DNA from: Hymenoscyphus infarciens
Lineage: Eukaryota > Ascomycota > Leotiomycetes > Helotiales > Helotiaceae
Assembly: GCA_001414345.1 (NCBI GenBank)
Contig: LLCB01000215.1
Location: 40,259 to 104,258 of the forward strand
Direction of reading: 5' to 3'
DNA: 64,000 nt
Positions 1-14,200 of this stretch are shown piece by piece; within the stretch, counting starts at the first letter, position 1, and the number at the start of each line of letters is the position of its first letter. The notes under the pieces are model-generated. The model saw nothing but the letters and a program-made list of their open reading frames with translations. It did not search any database and was not told the DNA's origin. The position numbers were made by a program, and so were the translations under genes.

Positions 1-2730
1 AAGAAATATTATTAATAGTACTAATATATTAACTAAAGAATATAAGAGTCTTTCTCTATTAATACTTAGCTAGATATTTTATTTACTATAGTAAAACCTC
101 TAGTTTTTAAATATTAAATAAAGTATCTATTACTAGTTTTTATTATATTCTACTATATAGTACTTCTATAAAAATACTATAGAATATTATAGAAACCTTT
201 CTATTATCTCTACTAGATATTAAAGAAGATTAGCTTTATATAGAATTAAAAGAGATAAGTATATTAAAGACTAGAAATATAATTTTTTTAGCTAGAAGTA
301 TTTAAAAGAGAGAATAGAATAAGAAAGAATAGCTTTTTAGAAAGAAAGAAGTACTAATCTAGCTAGGAAATCTAAAATACTAAACTCTACTTATAAAAGA
401 TAATAAAAGAGAAAGAAGAATTATAAAAAAGAAATTAGATTAGCTAGGAATACTATAAAAGAGAGTTAGAAATAGAAAAGCTAACTAAGCCTAGATTAGA
501 CTTAGTTAGACTAAAGTGAAATTACTAGAATTAATATATAAAGTTAGCTTCTAAGTCTATTTACTTTATTCTCCTCTATTCTTATAACTTTTAGCTTATA
601 AAAATTATTTAAATATATAAAAACATATCTAACGAAATATACTAAATAATAATCTTATATAAGTTAGTTTATATTATTAACTATTTCTTAATATATTAGA
701 TAATCGTTTAAGCTATCGTATATTTTTAAGTGTTTTAAAAGTAGTAAGAATAAGTATATATATAGACTTTTAAAGATTTATATCTCTAGAGATCTAAATT
801 CTTTTTAAGTAGTATATATTCTATTTATATATATACTAAGATATACGAGATTAAATAAGAGACCTATATTACTTTTAAATATATATACTAAATACTAGTA
901 TAAATATAGGATTAATATCTATATATATATATATATATATAGTACTTTATAGTTTTTAGGAGTATATTTTCTAAATTATATAAGATAAATAAGCTCTACG
1001 TATAGATAGAAGAAAGAAGCTATCTAGAAAAGAAAAGAAAAGAATTAATTAAAAATTATATAGAATATATAATAAGTTATAAGTTAAGCTTCTCTTTTAA
1101 TAATATTTTATAAACTATATATCTCTAGAAAAAAAAGAATCTCTCTTATTTATTTTAGAAAAGAGAATAGTAAAGTACTTTTTAAAATATAAGACCTAGC
1201 TAGAAATAACTATTATATCTTCTTATACTTTCTTTCTATTTACTACTAGATCTAAGTAAGTATACTAAGAATAAACGTAAAAATACTTAGTTCTTATAAA
1301 ACCTCTTTTTCATAAGAAAACTTTTATTATAAGCTAAATATAAAGAATTTAATAGATAAAACTATCTAATTATAAGAAGAATTAACGAAGAAAAGAAGTC
1401 TAAGTTTTAAGTTTTAAGTAAGAGTTTTTAAAAAAAACTATATATATAGATTATATAATACGTTTTAGCTATATAATTATATATACTATTCTATATTTAT
1501 ATAAAGCTTAGTAAACTAAGTACTTTATTAGATATAATCTATTATATTATCTCTTCTCTATAGATCTTTTAGACGTTATTAGCTTTTATATCTTTAAAAG
1601 CGTTTTATAGTTTCTAAGTTATCTATATATATCTTTTCTATTTTATAAATAGCTTTCTTCTTTAATCTTATTCTTATTATACTATTCTTCTTTAAAGAAT
1701 CTCTATAACTAAGTATTTTTTATTATTTGCTAAGATTTCTAAACTAAGCTAACTATTATTCTAAACTTAATTTAAAAGATTATTAGCTAAAGTTACTTAG
1801 AGAAGCTAAGAGTAGAAAATATTATGAATTTCAAAGAGTATCTCTAGATAATAGCTATATATTTTAACTACTTTAAGTATAATATACTTAGTCTACTTAG
1901 TATTAAGCTTCTTTAAGTAGTATATTTTTTAAATGTTTTATAAGTTTAACTAAATCTTCTTTTTAACTTTAAAGCTTAGTATTTATTCACGTCTTTAGCT
2001 TATAACATCTTTCATAGTTTACTATAAAGTAGCTATTACTAACTATACTTATTCTTAAGCTTTTTTAAGTTTTTAAATAATTTTAAAGTTTTATAAATTA
2101 ATAAATATAATATAGCTATATTTAAGAGATTATATAAGATAACTAGAGGTTTATTATAGTACTTAGATATAAGAAACAATAGATATGCCTTTATAACTAC
2201 TTCTTTTTAAGTATTAATCGCTAGTTTAGTATATAATTTATAAATATATATATATAGGTTTTTATAATCTAGTTTATCTATTTTACAGATCTACTTATTT
2301 TAGAGTAGAAAGCTATAAAGAGTTTTTATATAATTTCTCGAAAAGAAGATACTTTTATTTAAAAGTAGATAATAAACTATATTTCTTTATTAGATACTAT
2401 TACTTTTAATAAATAATATCTTTAATAAAAGGTTTAAATAGACTATCTAGTAACTATCTTAGAAGTAGTATCTTTAAAACTATTATAAATTATACTTTTT
2501 TTAAGCTTATCTATAACTATAACTATTTTTATATAACTATTACTATTTAAAAGTTTAAAAATAAAATTAAATAAGAGTTTATCTTATATTTTGTTTAGTA
2601 TTAGAAGAATCTTTAAAAATCTTTAATAGATTTCTCTTTATACTTTCTTCTATTTATAGGTATTATAGTTTTAAATAAACCTTTAAAGTTCTTATAATAT
2701 TTATAGCTAGAAATATTACTATAAGAGAAT
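1..2730. other. AT-rich RIP-degraded DNA, no identifiable gene
   Basis: Almost pure A/T with TpA-rich composition and stops in every frame. No protein motif could be recognised. It contains a long (TA)n run near 920-945 and one copy of a dispersed repeat (586-958). It is probably degraded transposon, but no family can be named from what is visible. Confidence 0.8.
586..958 (+). repeat. Dispersed repeat family R1, copy 1
   Basis: About 370 bp that align by eye with 43960-44335. Both share the order of blocks AAATTATTTAAATATATA, ATATACTAAATACTAGTATA and a terminal (TA)n run. Differences are mostly transitions, as expected of RIP. The element type is unknown; no terminal repeats or coding were seen. 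Confidence 0.65.
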
Positions 2731-3122
2731 TATAATAGTAAGAGATATATATAACTACGAAAGAGGTATATAGAAGTGTATTTTACAAAATAATATATAT
2801 AACTATAAAGCTCTAATATAGAAGAAAAGACTAAATTAGCTTTCTACTATCTAGAGTAGAAGTATCTATATATAAGAGATTAGATACTACTAAGATCTAA
2901 GAATAATAATAACTAAGAGCTATCTAATATAGTTAATACTAAATAATAAAACCTGAAAAGCAAAATATATAATATCTAAAGCTTAATCTCTTTTATATAT
3001 AAAGACTAGATATTAATATCTTTAATATCTTTAGTTATATAGGTAGTAGTAATCTATACTCTTAGTATATAAGTATTAGTAATTCTATAAATACTAGTAA
3101 TTTAGAATAGTAGGCTATTATA
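2731..3122 (-). mobile_element. Gypsy LTR, subfamily A (3' LTR of a minus-sense element)
   Basis: Begins TATAATAG and ends CTATTATA, the RIP-mutated form of TGTAA..TTACA ends kept better at 29352. It is homologous over its length to LTRs at 9250, 17052, 29004 and 32618. The following TCTCTCTCTTTT (3123-3134) is a purine tract on the minus strand. That marks it as the 3' LTR of a minus-strand element whose interior lies to the right. No matching 5 bp duplication was found around the wider unit. Confidence 0.8.
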
Positions 3123-3474
3123 TCTCTCTCTTTTAAAAAAGACTCGTTCTAAGTCTTTAATTAATAGTTAGTATAGTATTAAAATATCTATAGTATTATT
3201 TACTAGTTAAGTACGCTTTATTTAATATTATATATTATATAATAATAGATATAAATAGAAAATAGACTAATAACTAGCGATTAGATAGAAAGTAGTATAC
3301 TACTAAAGAGTTATTAAGTGCTTACTATTAGTATATTATTATAATAATTATATAATACTAGCTATTATAATTTATAATATATTAATATATAACTTCTATT
3401 TAATTTTAATTTGTTTTATTCTTTTCTTTTTATTTAAATAATATAAATAAAAAAATACTCTACTTTTTTAGAAT
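3123..3474 (-). mobile_element. Gypsy internal 3' region (fragment)
   Basis: Matches 9644-10100 of the complete Gypsy, including the polypurine tract and the block around ACTACTAAAG. It is cut short by the LINE that follows. It contains no coding that can be read. Confidence 0.65.
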
Positions 3475-6400
3475 TAATAAAGTAAACTCTAAAAGCCTTA
3501 AAATACGTTTAGACGACTATTAGACAGTCTAGAAAGAGACTAAAGTACTCTATAATTATACTAAATAATTATAGTAGTAGTAGTAGTAGGAAAAAGAGAG
3601 GCTTATAAAGAGCTTCTATTCTCTTCTCTAGAGTACTAGTAACTAATAAAGATAGTATAATAAACTAAGAAGAATAGAGTATAAGAGAATAGAAGAGAGT
3701 ATTAGACTATATAAATATAATAGAGAAGGGCTTAATCTAAATAATACTTAACTTAGTAATAAAAAAGAGAGGTATTAAAGTAATTATTAAAGTATTAGGA
3801 AAAGTGTTTAAGTATAGAAGAACTAGGAAGAGAAAGGATAATATAATTATATATAGAATCCTATAAGAGAAGCTTATTATTATAGTTAAGAGAATAGAAG
3901 AAATAAAGGAGCGTAGTCTAATATAGGTAGAGAGAGCTAGAACTAGGAGACTATAGGAAGAGGTAGTAACTATACTATAAAGAGAATATATAGTACTAGC
4001 TAAATATACTAGAGAGATCATAGTCTAAGTAATAGAGATAGAGAAAGAGAAAGATAAGCTATTATTAAAAGAAGTAATTAAAGCTATAAATATAAGTAGA
4101 TATAAGATAAGAGTAATAATAACTTAAAAGCTCTAAAGTAGAGATATTATTATAAGGTTTAAGAAAGAGAAGTAGGTAGAATATATATAAGATAATAGCT
4201 AGGTAAAGAAGGTATTTAGATAAGGAATAGTAGTAGTAGTAAGAACGCTTATAGTACTTATAAAAAGAGTCTTAGTAAATATACTTAAGAATAAGAAAAG
4301 GAGTATATTATAGAGTATCTTTTAAGCTTTTAGTATAAGAATACTAAAGATTATATAATAAGGAAATAGATATAGAGAGTGTTAAAGATAGAAGAGACTA
4401 GCTTAAAAGAACTATATTCTTAAAATAATAATAATAAATAAAGTAAGAAGGCTATATATAAGAGGAATATTATAAAAGGTATAATACTTCTTATATAAAA
4501 GATATATTTTAAAAGTAGTAGTATAGAGGTATTATAAGTATTAAAAGTAGGAGTATATAGTATACTTTTATAAATAAGATAAGAGGTATACTTAGTATAT
4601 ATATAAGAGGTATAAAAAGAGTAAGAAAGAGTACTCTTATAAGAAGGACTTAAAAGAATACTTAGTAAAGTATAGGAATTATAAAGGAGAATATCTAGTA
4701 TTTATAAAAGAGTATTATATAGAAGAGTAATATTATAAGTAAGTAAGAGAATAATATCTTAATAGAATAACTACGTTTATAAACCTATAAAGACTCTTAA
4801 AAGAGAGTAAGGTAGAGATACCTTACTTATTTACCTTTAGCTAGAAAGAGAGCTTATAAAGCTTAAAAAAGAGGTAGAGATAGAGATCTATATTAGAAAA
4901 GCTAACTAATATAATTAAAGTAGGATATATAAATAGTAGTAACCTAACCTAGTTCTTAGAAAGGCTAAGAAGCTCTCTTAGTATAATAAGGGATTTAATT
5001 AAGGAAGAAATAGAAGTAATCTAAACCCTACTTATAAGACTACTATAAGTATAATAGTACTATACTAGAATATAAGGAAGATACTAGAAGCTCTTAACAT
5101 AGCTCTAAATTATAAAGAGGAATATAATATATTAGTAATCTAAGAACTAGTATAGAATAGTATAAAAGACTCTTCTAGCTACTTATTAAGCTTAAGATAT
5201 AATATAATCTAGTTAGATAGAGTAGTAGTACTCTTTATATATAAAAGATACTTAAAAGTAAGCTAAATATACGTTATAGATAAGAACTAAGTAAGTATAA
5301 TAATAGAAGAGAGAGTAGATAAGATAATAAACTACTTAGTCTATAACCTATAAATAGAATAGATACTAATTAAGAATATACTCTAGTAAATAAGATTAAG
5401 AAAAGTACTTATAATAAGTAATCTAAATACTTACTACTCTTTATAAGATATATATAAGAGATATAATAAGAACGTAGACCTTATTCTTAAACTTACTATA
5501 CTATAGGTATTAAAAAGAGATATACCTTATAGTAAAGCTATATAAAGAAGAGAAAGCTCTTATAACTCTATAATTAACTTTACCTTCTCTACTAAGAATA
5601 TAGTAACCTAGTAAAGGTTTCTAAACCTACTAAGATTAGACTATATAGTTTAACTCCTTATAATAAAAGTAAAAGAAGAAAGAAAGATATTATAAGTACT
5701 TAGATTTAGCTAGAGACTAATAAATAAGATCTTAGTTAAAATAGAAGCCTCTTACTTAGAAACACTTATAATTTAAAATATATAAGAACTTAAGAGAGTA
5801 GTATAAAGACTTATAAAGGACCTTTAAAGGATAGTAAAAGCTTTAATATTACTCTAAAAGCTAGATAGAGGAAGAGTATAGCTCTAGTAGAATATAGAGG
5901 TTAAAGAAGTGTTAAAGAAGATAAGGAGATATAAAAGGACTTAGAAGGAGTACTAAATAAAAAGCTTAAGATAGTAGCTTAATAATACTCTTTAAAAACT
6001 CTAAATAATAAGTAAAAAGGTAAAGATAAAGAGCTAGAGAGAGGTACTAGTAAAAGTAGTAAAGGATAAAAAGAAACTTTAGATACTTAAAAAGTAGATA
6101 TACTTTAAAGGATATATAAGACTAGAAGTACTAGTACTACTAATACTTATATTACTTAATAAAATAAAAAGTAAGACCTACTAAGAGAAGGCTTATATTC
6201 TTATAAAAAAGTTCTTTCTAGAGTTAATAGCTAACTACTTAAGTATTCTTAATAAGAACTAAAATACTAAGAGCTTCTCTAAGAGATACTTAATAAGCTA
6301 ATATATAACTAAGAAGTATATTAAGATAGCTATAAGATTAGTATTATAAAAAGTACTAAGATTTAATATACTAATAAATAGCTTTTTAAAAGCTTATAAT

Positions 6401-8640
6401 AAACTACTTTATAAAGTACTTACTATAATAGTAGAAGTAAGCTTCTACTAATAACACTTCTTATTCTACTTCTATTATATAAAGGTAATAGTACTAAGAA
6501 AACTAGATAAAATAACTAAGGAGTAGAGTAAGATAGAGGCCTACTAACTAATAGTACTACTCTTAACTATAAGTAAGATTCTTAAAAAAGTAATAGTATA
6601 AAGGCTTATATAGCTTATAAAGGAAATAGTAATACTATTAGAACTATAAATAAGTAACTAGAAGTACTAAAATATAGAGCTAGTAATTAGAATAGTAATA
6701 GAGAGTATATATATAGTATAGGAAAATAAGAGCTACGTATCTCTAGCTTAACTAGATATAGTAGAAGCCTTTAACTAAGTAGACTATATATAGCTACTTT
6801 ATATATTAAGAGAAAAAGAGGTTTTATAATAAGTAGTAATATAGATAAAAAGCTTTCTTTCTAGATAAAAAGCTATACTATTCTTTAATAAATAATTAGT
6901 AGATAAAAGAGACTTTAAATAAGGTATTCTATAAGAATTAGTACTATTACTAATACTATTTATTCTCTTTACTTTAATACTATATAAGGACTTAGTAAGA
7001 ATTAATAAGCTTATTATAATAAACTTTATAAATAATATAAATCTACTTATAATATTAAAAAGTATAGTAGTAAACTATAAGATACTTAAGATAGCCTAAG
7101 AAGTATATAATAAGTAGGTAATTAAGTAAGAGATAGCTTTTACCTTAGAAAAGATAGTACTTATATACTTTATAAGAATAAGAGTATTATAAAAGGAGAT
7201 AGTCTAGTTTAAGAAGATAAGGCTTATACTAGTTAAGTATATAAGGTTCTTAGAAATAGAGCTTAATAGGAAACTAAACTAGAAGGTATACTAAGAAAGA
7301 GTTTAAAAGAAGCTTATAATATAGACCTTTATACTTATAAGGCTTATTAGAAAGACGTAGAGAGTAGACTACTACTAAGTAAAGTAGATATATATAGTAG
7401 TAATAAGAAGTATAATAGTATATAAAGCGTTAGTATAGTACTATATTATACTAAAAGGAGAGAATATAAAGGGAATAGTAAGATACTTCTCTATATAATA
7501 ATTAGGATACTTATAAGTAGTAATAGAGGTATATAAAGCTACTCTAGTTTAAAGCCTAAAAGTTAAAGTAGACTATATACTAATTAACTTATATCTTAAC
7601 CTATAAGTAGCTACTTTTAAGAGGAAGTTCTAAAGGTCTAAGCTAGAAGAACTAATCTAGAATACTTATAGATATATAGTAATATAGTTAAAGAAGAGAA
7701 AGAGAGATAGACTAATAAAGATAAAGAAGGTAATACTATACTTAGTAAAGTAGAAGTAAAAAGAAGAGTAGAGAGTAGAAGAAGTAGGATTTAAATATAA
7801 TACTACGCTTATAGAATAGAAGAACTACCTAAAGACTTAAAAGAGAAGGACTTAAGAAAGAAACCTAATATAATATATAGAAGTATTAGATAAAGTAGAC
7901 CTAGATAAGTAGAAGCTATAAAAGGTTTATAAGAGGCTTACTAAGATAAAGAGCTTACTACTTATCTAAGTATAAATAGAGGTAATAAGACTAAACGCCT
8001 TCCTCTTTATAAGAAGAGTACTAAACTAGGTTATATTATAGTATATTTATATAAGTAGTAAGAAGATAGTAGAACACCTAGTCCTATTTTACTAGGATAT
8101 TCTATAAGAAAGAGATATACTTATAAGAGCCTTAGAGAAGAGAATCAAGGATCTATAAGAGCTAAGAGGAGTATTAGTAGATAGGAAACTAGTACTAAGA
8201 GTAACTACTTAGCTACTTAAGCTAGAGAGATTCTAAAAGTATAAGCTAGTATTAGAATTACTTAAAGAGAGAGAGAAAAGTAAGAAAAAGATAAAAGAAA
8301 GAAGAGAATAGAAGAAGAAAGCTAAGGTATACTAGAAGATAAGACCTTAGCTCTAATAATTCTAAAGGCAAATATACCTTTTATACTACTAATATATACT
8401 TTAATAAGTTAAATATACTAACCTACTATACCCCTCTACTATATTACTAAGTTAGAGAGATAAGCTCTAAATAAATAGTAGTAGGAACTAAAGAAAAAGA
8501 GAATTATACTTATAAGAAAGCTTAAGAGATAAAGAAGAATAAGCTAAAAGGCTATATAAACTAGAATAGAAGATATACTACTTACTCTTAGAGCGCGGTC
8601 TATAGCCTACGTAGCGTAAGAATAATAATAATAATAATAT
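3475..8640 (+). mobile_element. Tad1-type LINE retrotransposon, RIP-inactivated
   Basis: Reading through stop codons on the plus strand, several non-LTR retrotransposon landmarks appear in the right order. Near 4560-4760 there are remnants of an ORF1 zinc-knuckle region ending in a KVRE-like string. An endonuclease segment at about 5040-5450 has a decayed GDFNxHHxLW motif near 5414-5440. A reverse transcriptase follows, with a decayed PQGSPLSPILF motif (about 6918-6975) and a FVDDINLL-type active site degraded to FINNINLL (about 7024-7050). The C-terminal Cys/His segment (EHLVLFCP-like, about 8030-8095) is typical of the Tad1 clade. The 3' end is a short AAT repeat (8620-8640). There are (TAG)n repeats near the 5' end. 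Total length of about 5.2 kb fits the family. Exact ends are uncertain. Every ORF is destroyed by transition-type stops. Confidence 0.82.
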
Positions 8641-8654
8641 ATAATATAAATATA

Positions 8655-9249
8655 GTATAAGTTTAAGAGATATAGAAGAATAAGATATTAGAGATACTTT
8701 ATACTATTACTTTATTAAAAGAAGATAGTAGCTTATTAAATACTAGCTTAGATAATAAAGTTATCTATTATAATATTACTTTTATAAGATTTATTAATAA
8801 TTTAACTACTAAATATCTTATTAAATATTTAATAAGTTTAGCTTAAAAATATACTATTAATAGATATATCTTATAAAACCTAAATAATACTTTTAACGTT
8901 ATATATAAATTTATAGAGAAGATATTTATAATAATAGCTAAAAGATATATAAAAGAGAACTTCTTTAGTATAATAATTAATACTAGAGTAGCTTAAAAGT
9001 TAAGTATAAGATATAACTAATATCTTATAGATATTAGACTTATTAAAAGTATTCTAATTAATAAGAGTATAAAGAGTTAATTTAATATATAATTTAGTAA
9101 AAGATATACTATATTTTTAAGTTTAATAATAATTAATATACTAATTAGAAAAGTAGAGTTCTATATAGTCTAATCTAATACTTCTTTTATTCTTTATATT
9201 AATAATATAAATAACTTAAATATTACTCTAAATAATCTTTAAAATATAC
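8655..9249 (+). mobile_element. Copia segment 1: protease/pre-integrase region
   Basis: With stops ignored, the plus strand reads a VEFYIV..NTSFILYIN..NLNITLNNL-like string near 9140-9240. This corresponds to the VEFHVVxADTPFLLCLxDMDRLxVYFNNL stretch of fungal Copia polyproteins. The segment breaks at TATAC (9245-9249), the duplicated target of the Gypsy insertion. Confidence 0.75.
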
Positions 9250-9643
9250 TATAATAGCACGAAATATATACTACTATAGAAGAGGTATATAAGAGTGCGT
9301 TTAGTAGAATAATATAAGTAAATACTAGGCTCTAATATAGAAGAAAAGGAAAAACTATCTGTCTTCTATACTAAGTATAAACATCTATATATAAGAGGTC
9401 GAAGACTACTAAGTCTTAATAATAATAATAACCGAGCTCTTTCTAATATAGCTAATAAAATAAATAGAGACCTTAAAGCTAAATATATAAAGTCATAAAG
9501 CTAAATATATAATATCTAAACCTTACTCTCTTTAGCACCTTCTATCTTATAAGTATTAGATTAATTATAAATCTTAGCTCTAAGATATTAGAAGTATTAG
9601 TAGGTTTATAGATACTAGTAATTCAGAATAGCTTACTATTATA
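9250..9643 (-). repeat. Left (3') LTR of the nested Gypsy
   Basis: 394 bp, TATAAT..ATTATA ends (from TGTAA..TTACA), subfamily A. It is followed by a RIP-altered pyrimidine run on the plus strand, which is the minus-strand polypurine tract. Confidence 0.85.
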
Positions 9644-10219
9644 TCCTCTGTTCTTAAAAAAGACTTATTCTAAGTCTTTAGTTATTAATTAGTATAGTAT
9701 TAGATTAATTAGAGTATTATTTATCTATTTATTATAAAGAATATAACTTATTTTACTATTATAGTCTCTAGTAATCGAGGTAGAGTTAGTAGCTAGTAGT
9801 ATTATTATTTATAAGCTAATCGCTCTTTATTTACTATTATATACTATATAATAATAGATATAAATAAAAGAGAGGCTAATTATTAGCTATTAGATAGAGA
9901 GTAGTATACTACTATAAAGTTATTTCATTCTTACTATTATTATATATTATAATAATAATTATTAAGCGATAAATAACAATTATAAAGCAATAGGTATTAT
10001 TATAAGTGATATATTAGTAAGCGACTTTTCTCTAATTCTAACTTCTCTTCTTCTTTTCTTTTTATCTAAATAATATATATAGTAAGAATAACTTCTAATT
10101 AAGTATATTATTATATACTAACTTATCTCTAGAATATATATATATACTATATATATATATAAAGGTAAGTCTTTCTCCTCTTAATTAGACCTATTTTAAG
10201 ACTAATCTAATATAGTAAA

Positions 10220-11100
10220 ATGCCTCTTCTATATCCTTCTAATACACTTCTAGCTACCTCTCGAGTCTACTATATTTAGTACTTTTAAATAAAATCTTAG
10301 AATAGAGATTATATATATACCTTTAAGAAAGAAGACTAAGTTAAAGAAGTATAGATACTATATAGAGTAGAATACTATATATATCTTAGTAAGTTTAATC
10401 TTAAATATATACTAAATCTATTCTAACTTAGATAGTTACTATAGTTTATAAAGAAGAAGTTTAATAAGCTTAAGCTTAAGAAGAAGAAGAAAGAGATTAA
10501 GAAGACTACTAAAGCCTTAGATAATATATTAGTTATTACTAGTATAAAGATACTAAAGAATAGTTTAGAGGTATAGTTCCTTCTTCTAGAAGAGAATTAG
10601 ACGCTTCGTACTAAGATTACTATAAGTATCTCTTACTTATTAGAGAGATTTTAGTTACTAATATTTAATAGTCTTTATATAGTACTATAGAGGATAAGAC
10701 CTCTATTTAAACCTAGGTTTAGGTCCTCTTTAAAGCCTATTTAAAGAGTTTATAGACGTCTTCTTCTAAGCCTATTATAAGAGTTTACTAAGATAAGAAG
10801 CGTCTTTATAAGAAGGAGGTAGAGGAAGAGCTAGTTTAAGCTTCTTATACTTAAGAGAGTAAAGAGAAGAATAATAAGTTAAATAAAAGAGAAGTAGTAT
10901 AGGCTTTATTTTAGTAGTAACTTAGTCTTAGTTCTTTACTTTATTAACTTTAAATATTTCTACTAGTTAGTATTTTATCTTAGGTTTTTATTATAAGTTC
11001 TTTATTAAGAGTAACTAGAATTAGAGAGTATTAATAGAGTTTTATAAATTAACTCTTTTACTTAATTCTTATCTAATTCCTTTATATTTATCTATTTAAA
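10220..11100 (+). pseudogene. Antisense ORF remnant between Gypsy pol and 3' LTR
   Basis: The plus strand here, opposite to gag-pol, reads as a coherent Lys-rich protein if TAA/TAG are taken as mutated CAA/CAG. An N-terminal part of spaced Tyr/Cys-compatible codons is followed by a KKKFNKLKLKKKKKEIKK-like basic run near 10440-10500. A second copy lies in the same relative place in the fragment at 31000-32200, so it is a regular part of this family. A Zn2Cys6-like reading of the N-terminus is possible once RIP is discounted, but this is inference. The end is uncertain. Confidence 0.5.
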
Positions 11101-11249
11101 GAGAAGTTAAAGTAGTTCTAGCTCTTCTAGATATTTAGTATAAAAGTCTCTTAGATAATATAGTAAACTCTAAAAATTATCTATAAGATATTAAGTAGGA
11201 TCTAAATTATATCTAATCTATTTTACCTAGTATTATAACTATCTTTTAA

Positions 11250-14200
11250 AAAGTCTACTACTAAGTATTTCTTATATCTTTTATTCTTATATACTTTAAA
11301 TAATACCTAGTAGAGGCTCTAGAGCCTCTTATTCTAGTAGAGAGGTATTTAGATCCTTTAAAAGTATATTAAAAGTAAAAACATTATAAATTAATAATCT
11401 TTTTAGAAGATTTCGCTTATAAAAGTGTTCTATATAATCTAGTATTTTAAAAGGTTCTATCTACTATTTAGTAAGCTTTTAACTAAGACGATTTATCTTA
11501 AGATTCTTATTAAATAAATAGACTTTATCTCTAATATCTTAGTACTAATTTATAATATTCTCTATTCTTTTCTAAGCCTTAACTATATTATCTTTAGCTA
11601 TCTCTTAAGTAGAGTATATATATTAGGCTACTTTTACTACCTTATTATAGTTAAGTTATTTCTAGAGAATAGTAGTCTTTAGTATATTCTAGTTTAATAA
11701 AGTTCTTAGGTTAAGTCTAAATTTAAGCTAATAAAGAGTTATACTAATAAATAAGTAAAAAAGTATTATTTATACTCTATTTATTAGAGAGATTAATTTG
11801 CTCTAGTTATCTTAATAATAGATTATAAAGAGCCTTAGTCTCTAATTAATATATCGGTTTATTATCTCTATCGATTTATCTATCTATTTATAGTAGGTAG
11901 TACTAAGCTTAAGCTTAATATTAATTATTTAATAAAGTTTAGTCTAAAATAATAATATAAATTAAAGTCTTTAATTAGATATAATCGATTTAAGATAGTA
12001 ACTAAAATAGTAAATCTATTAAATAAAGAGTTTAGCTAGTTCTTTAATATTTATAGTTAAGTAGTAAGGTATTAATACTAAATCCTTTCTAAGTTAGTTA
12101 ATAAATACTAATATAATATTAAATCTATATTTATCTTTTAAGAATAATTTAAAATCTATATATAAATATTATATAAGATAGTTAAGTACTAGTAGAAGGT
12201 AAAGAAAGCCTTATTACTTAGTTTATTAAAGATAAAAGTATCTATAAGCTTAATAATTTACTATATACCTCTTATAGTCTAAACCTAGTCTAACCTAGTA
12301 GTAGTATTATACTAATAACTAGTATATCTTTTTTATACTTAGGTAAGTACTAGATACTTAGTTATAGACTTCTTAGATTAGCTTTATATAGAGTTTAATA
12401 TTCCTTTAAATATAAAGTTAATTCTTAAAAAGAAGTAAATTATCTAGTAAGATAGAGTATCTATCTAGAAGTTTATAACGTTCTTTCTAATCTTTTAGCT
12501 TCTAAATTATATCTAAACTTAACTTTAGAATAATATCTAACTAAATTATATTAAGAGATATAGACTATTCTTATAAAAAGATCTAAGTAAGTTTAATAGT
12601 AATTTAAAGGTCTAACGAATTAAGTTCTAAGAAAGTATATAAGTAGCTATCTAATATAGGTTAATTATAGGTTTTTAGGTCTTATTTATATTAAGTTAAT
12701 ATATCTACTTTTTAATTACTCTTCTTAGATATAAATTAGATCTAAAAGTTAAAGTCTAATAAAAACTCTATTTATTAGACTTACTTAGCTATAAGTAGCT
12801 TAGTTAGTAAAAAGTACTCTAATAGTCTATAGTCTAAATATATATTAATATACTTCAAATATAATATAAGTTTAAAGTACTATTTCTTAAAAGCTTTTAT
12901 AATAGTAGATAGTTCTTTATTATAGATCTCCTAGTTCTATAACTAACTAAGACGTATAAGTAGAACTTAATAGATTATTAAAGGCTATTATATTATTATA
13001 AGAATATACTTACTATTACTTCTTCTAAGAAGTCTATTTCTATCTTTATATTATAATTAAAGTTAAAGTAGTATAAAGTTTATATAATAAGTAGCCTAGT
13101 ATAGAAATAACTCTAAAGAATATATTATTATAGTTAAAAGTTTAATAATTTTAATATAACCTTTAATAAATTATTTATAAAATCCTATAAACTCTAAATA
13201 AGACTTTCTATCTATTATAGTAGTAGGTTAAACCTAGTTTTATAAAGGTTCTATCTTTTTAAGATTAACTTTAAGTCTCTTTATAGTTAAGATAAATCCT
13301 AAGTTTTTAACTCTAATAATACTAAATTCGCTTTTCTTAATACCTACCTAGAGTTCTACTTCTTAAAGCTAATTTAGAACCTTTTCAACCTATTTCTTAT
13401 ATTCTTTAATAATATATAAATAAATTAAAATATTATCTAAATAAGTAATATAGAAGTTATCTAGATAATTAATTAAGATATTATTTATATAATATTAATA
13501 GGTAATAAAGCTATTATAGAGTCTAAAGAGAGGACTTTATATTTATATATACTATACTTAGTTCTAAATATAGTTATCTCTTCTAAAATAAGGTTTATTT
13601 AAATATAATAGAAAGCTTATCTTATATCTAATTTAGTAAAGATTTTAGCTATTCTTATTCTTAAAAGAAGCTTATTAATTTAAGAGATTAAATAGAGATT
13701 ATTTTAAGTTAAAGTATTTAGCTTTCTATAATTAATATAGAATTATAACTTATTACTATTAGCTTTTTTAATAAAGAGTACTAGAGAGGTAAAAAAGCTA
13801 TTACTATTAATAATAAACCTCTTATCTAGGTTCTTTATAAGATACTCCTTTATAGCTTTAAGCTCTATAATTAACTATTAATATAAAGATAAAAAAAAGT
13901 TAAGAAGTAGTTTATTTAAAGTAATCTTATAATTATATTTATAGTAAGAAGAGAGCTTATTAAAAGCTACTTTTAAAAATACGTCTTTATAAGAAGAATA
14001 ATATTTTAAGAGTTAATCTTATATTAAAGCTCTTATATTATCATTGTTCTAAAAAGAAGCTAATCTTTTATTAATAATCTAATCTAGCTTATAAATACTA
14101 GTTATATAGAATTCTAAGTTAGGTTATTTTATATTAAAATATATAGTATTTATACTTATTTTACTAATAAAAAAGTATAAAGTCTAGCTTTTTAAAGCTA

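Noticed and set aside
3737..4021. 94-codon minus-strand ORF in the LINE
   Set aside because: Ile/Leu/Ser/Tyr-only composition typical of AT-rich chance ORFs, antisense to the recognisable LINE ORF1.
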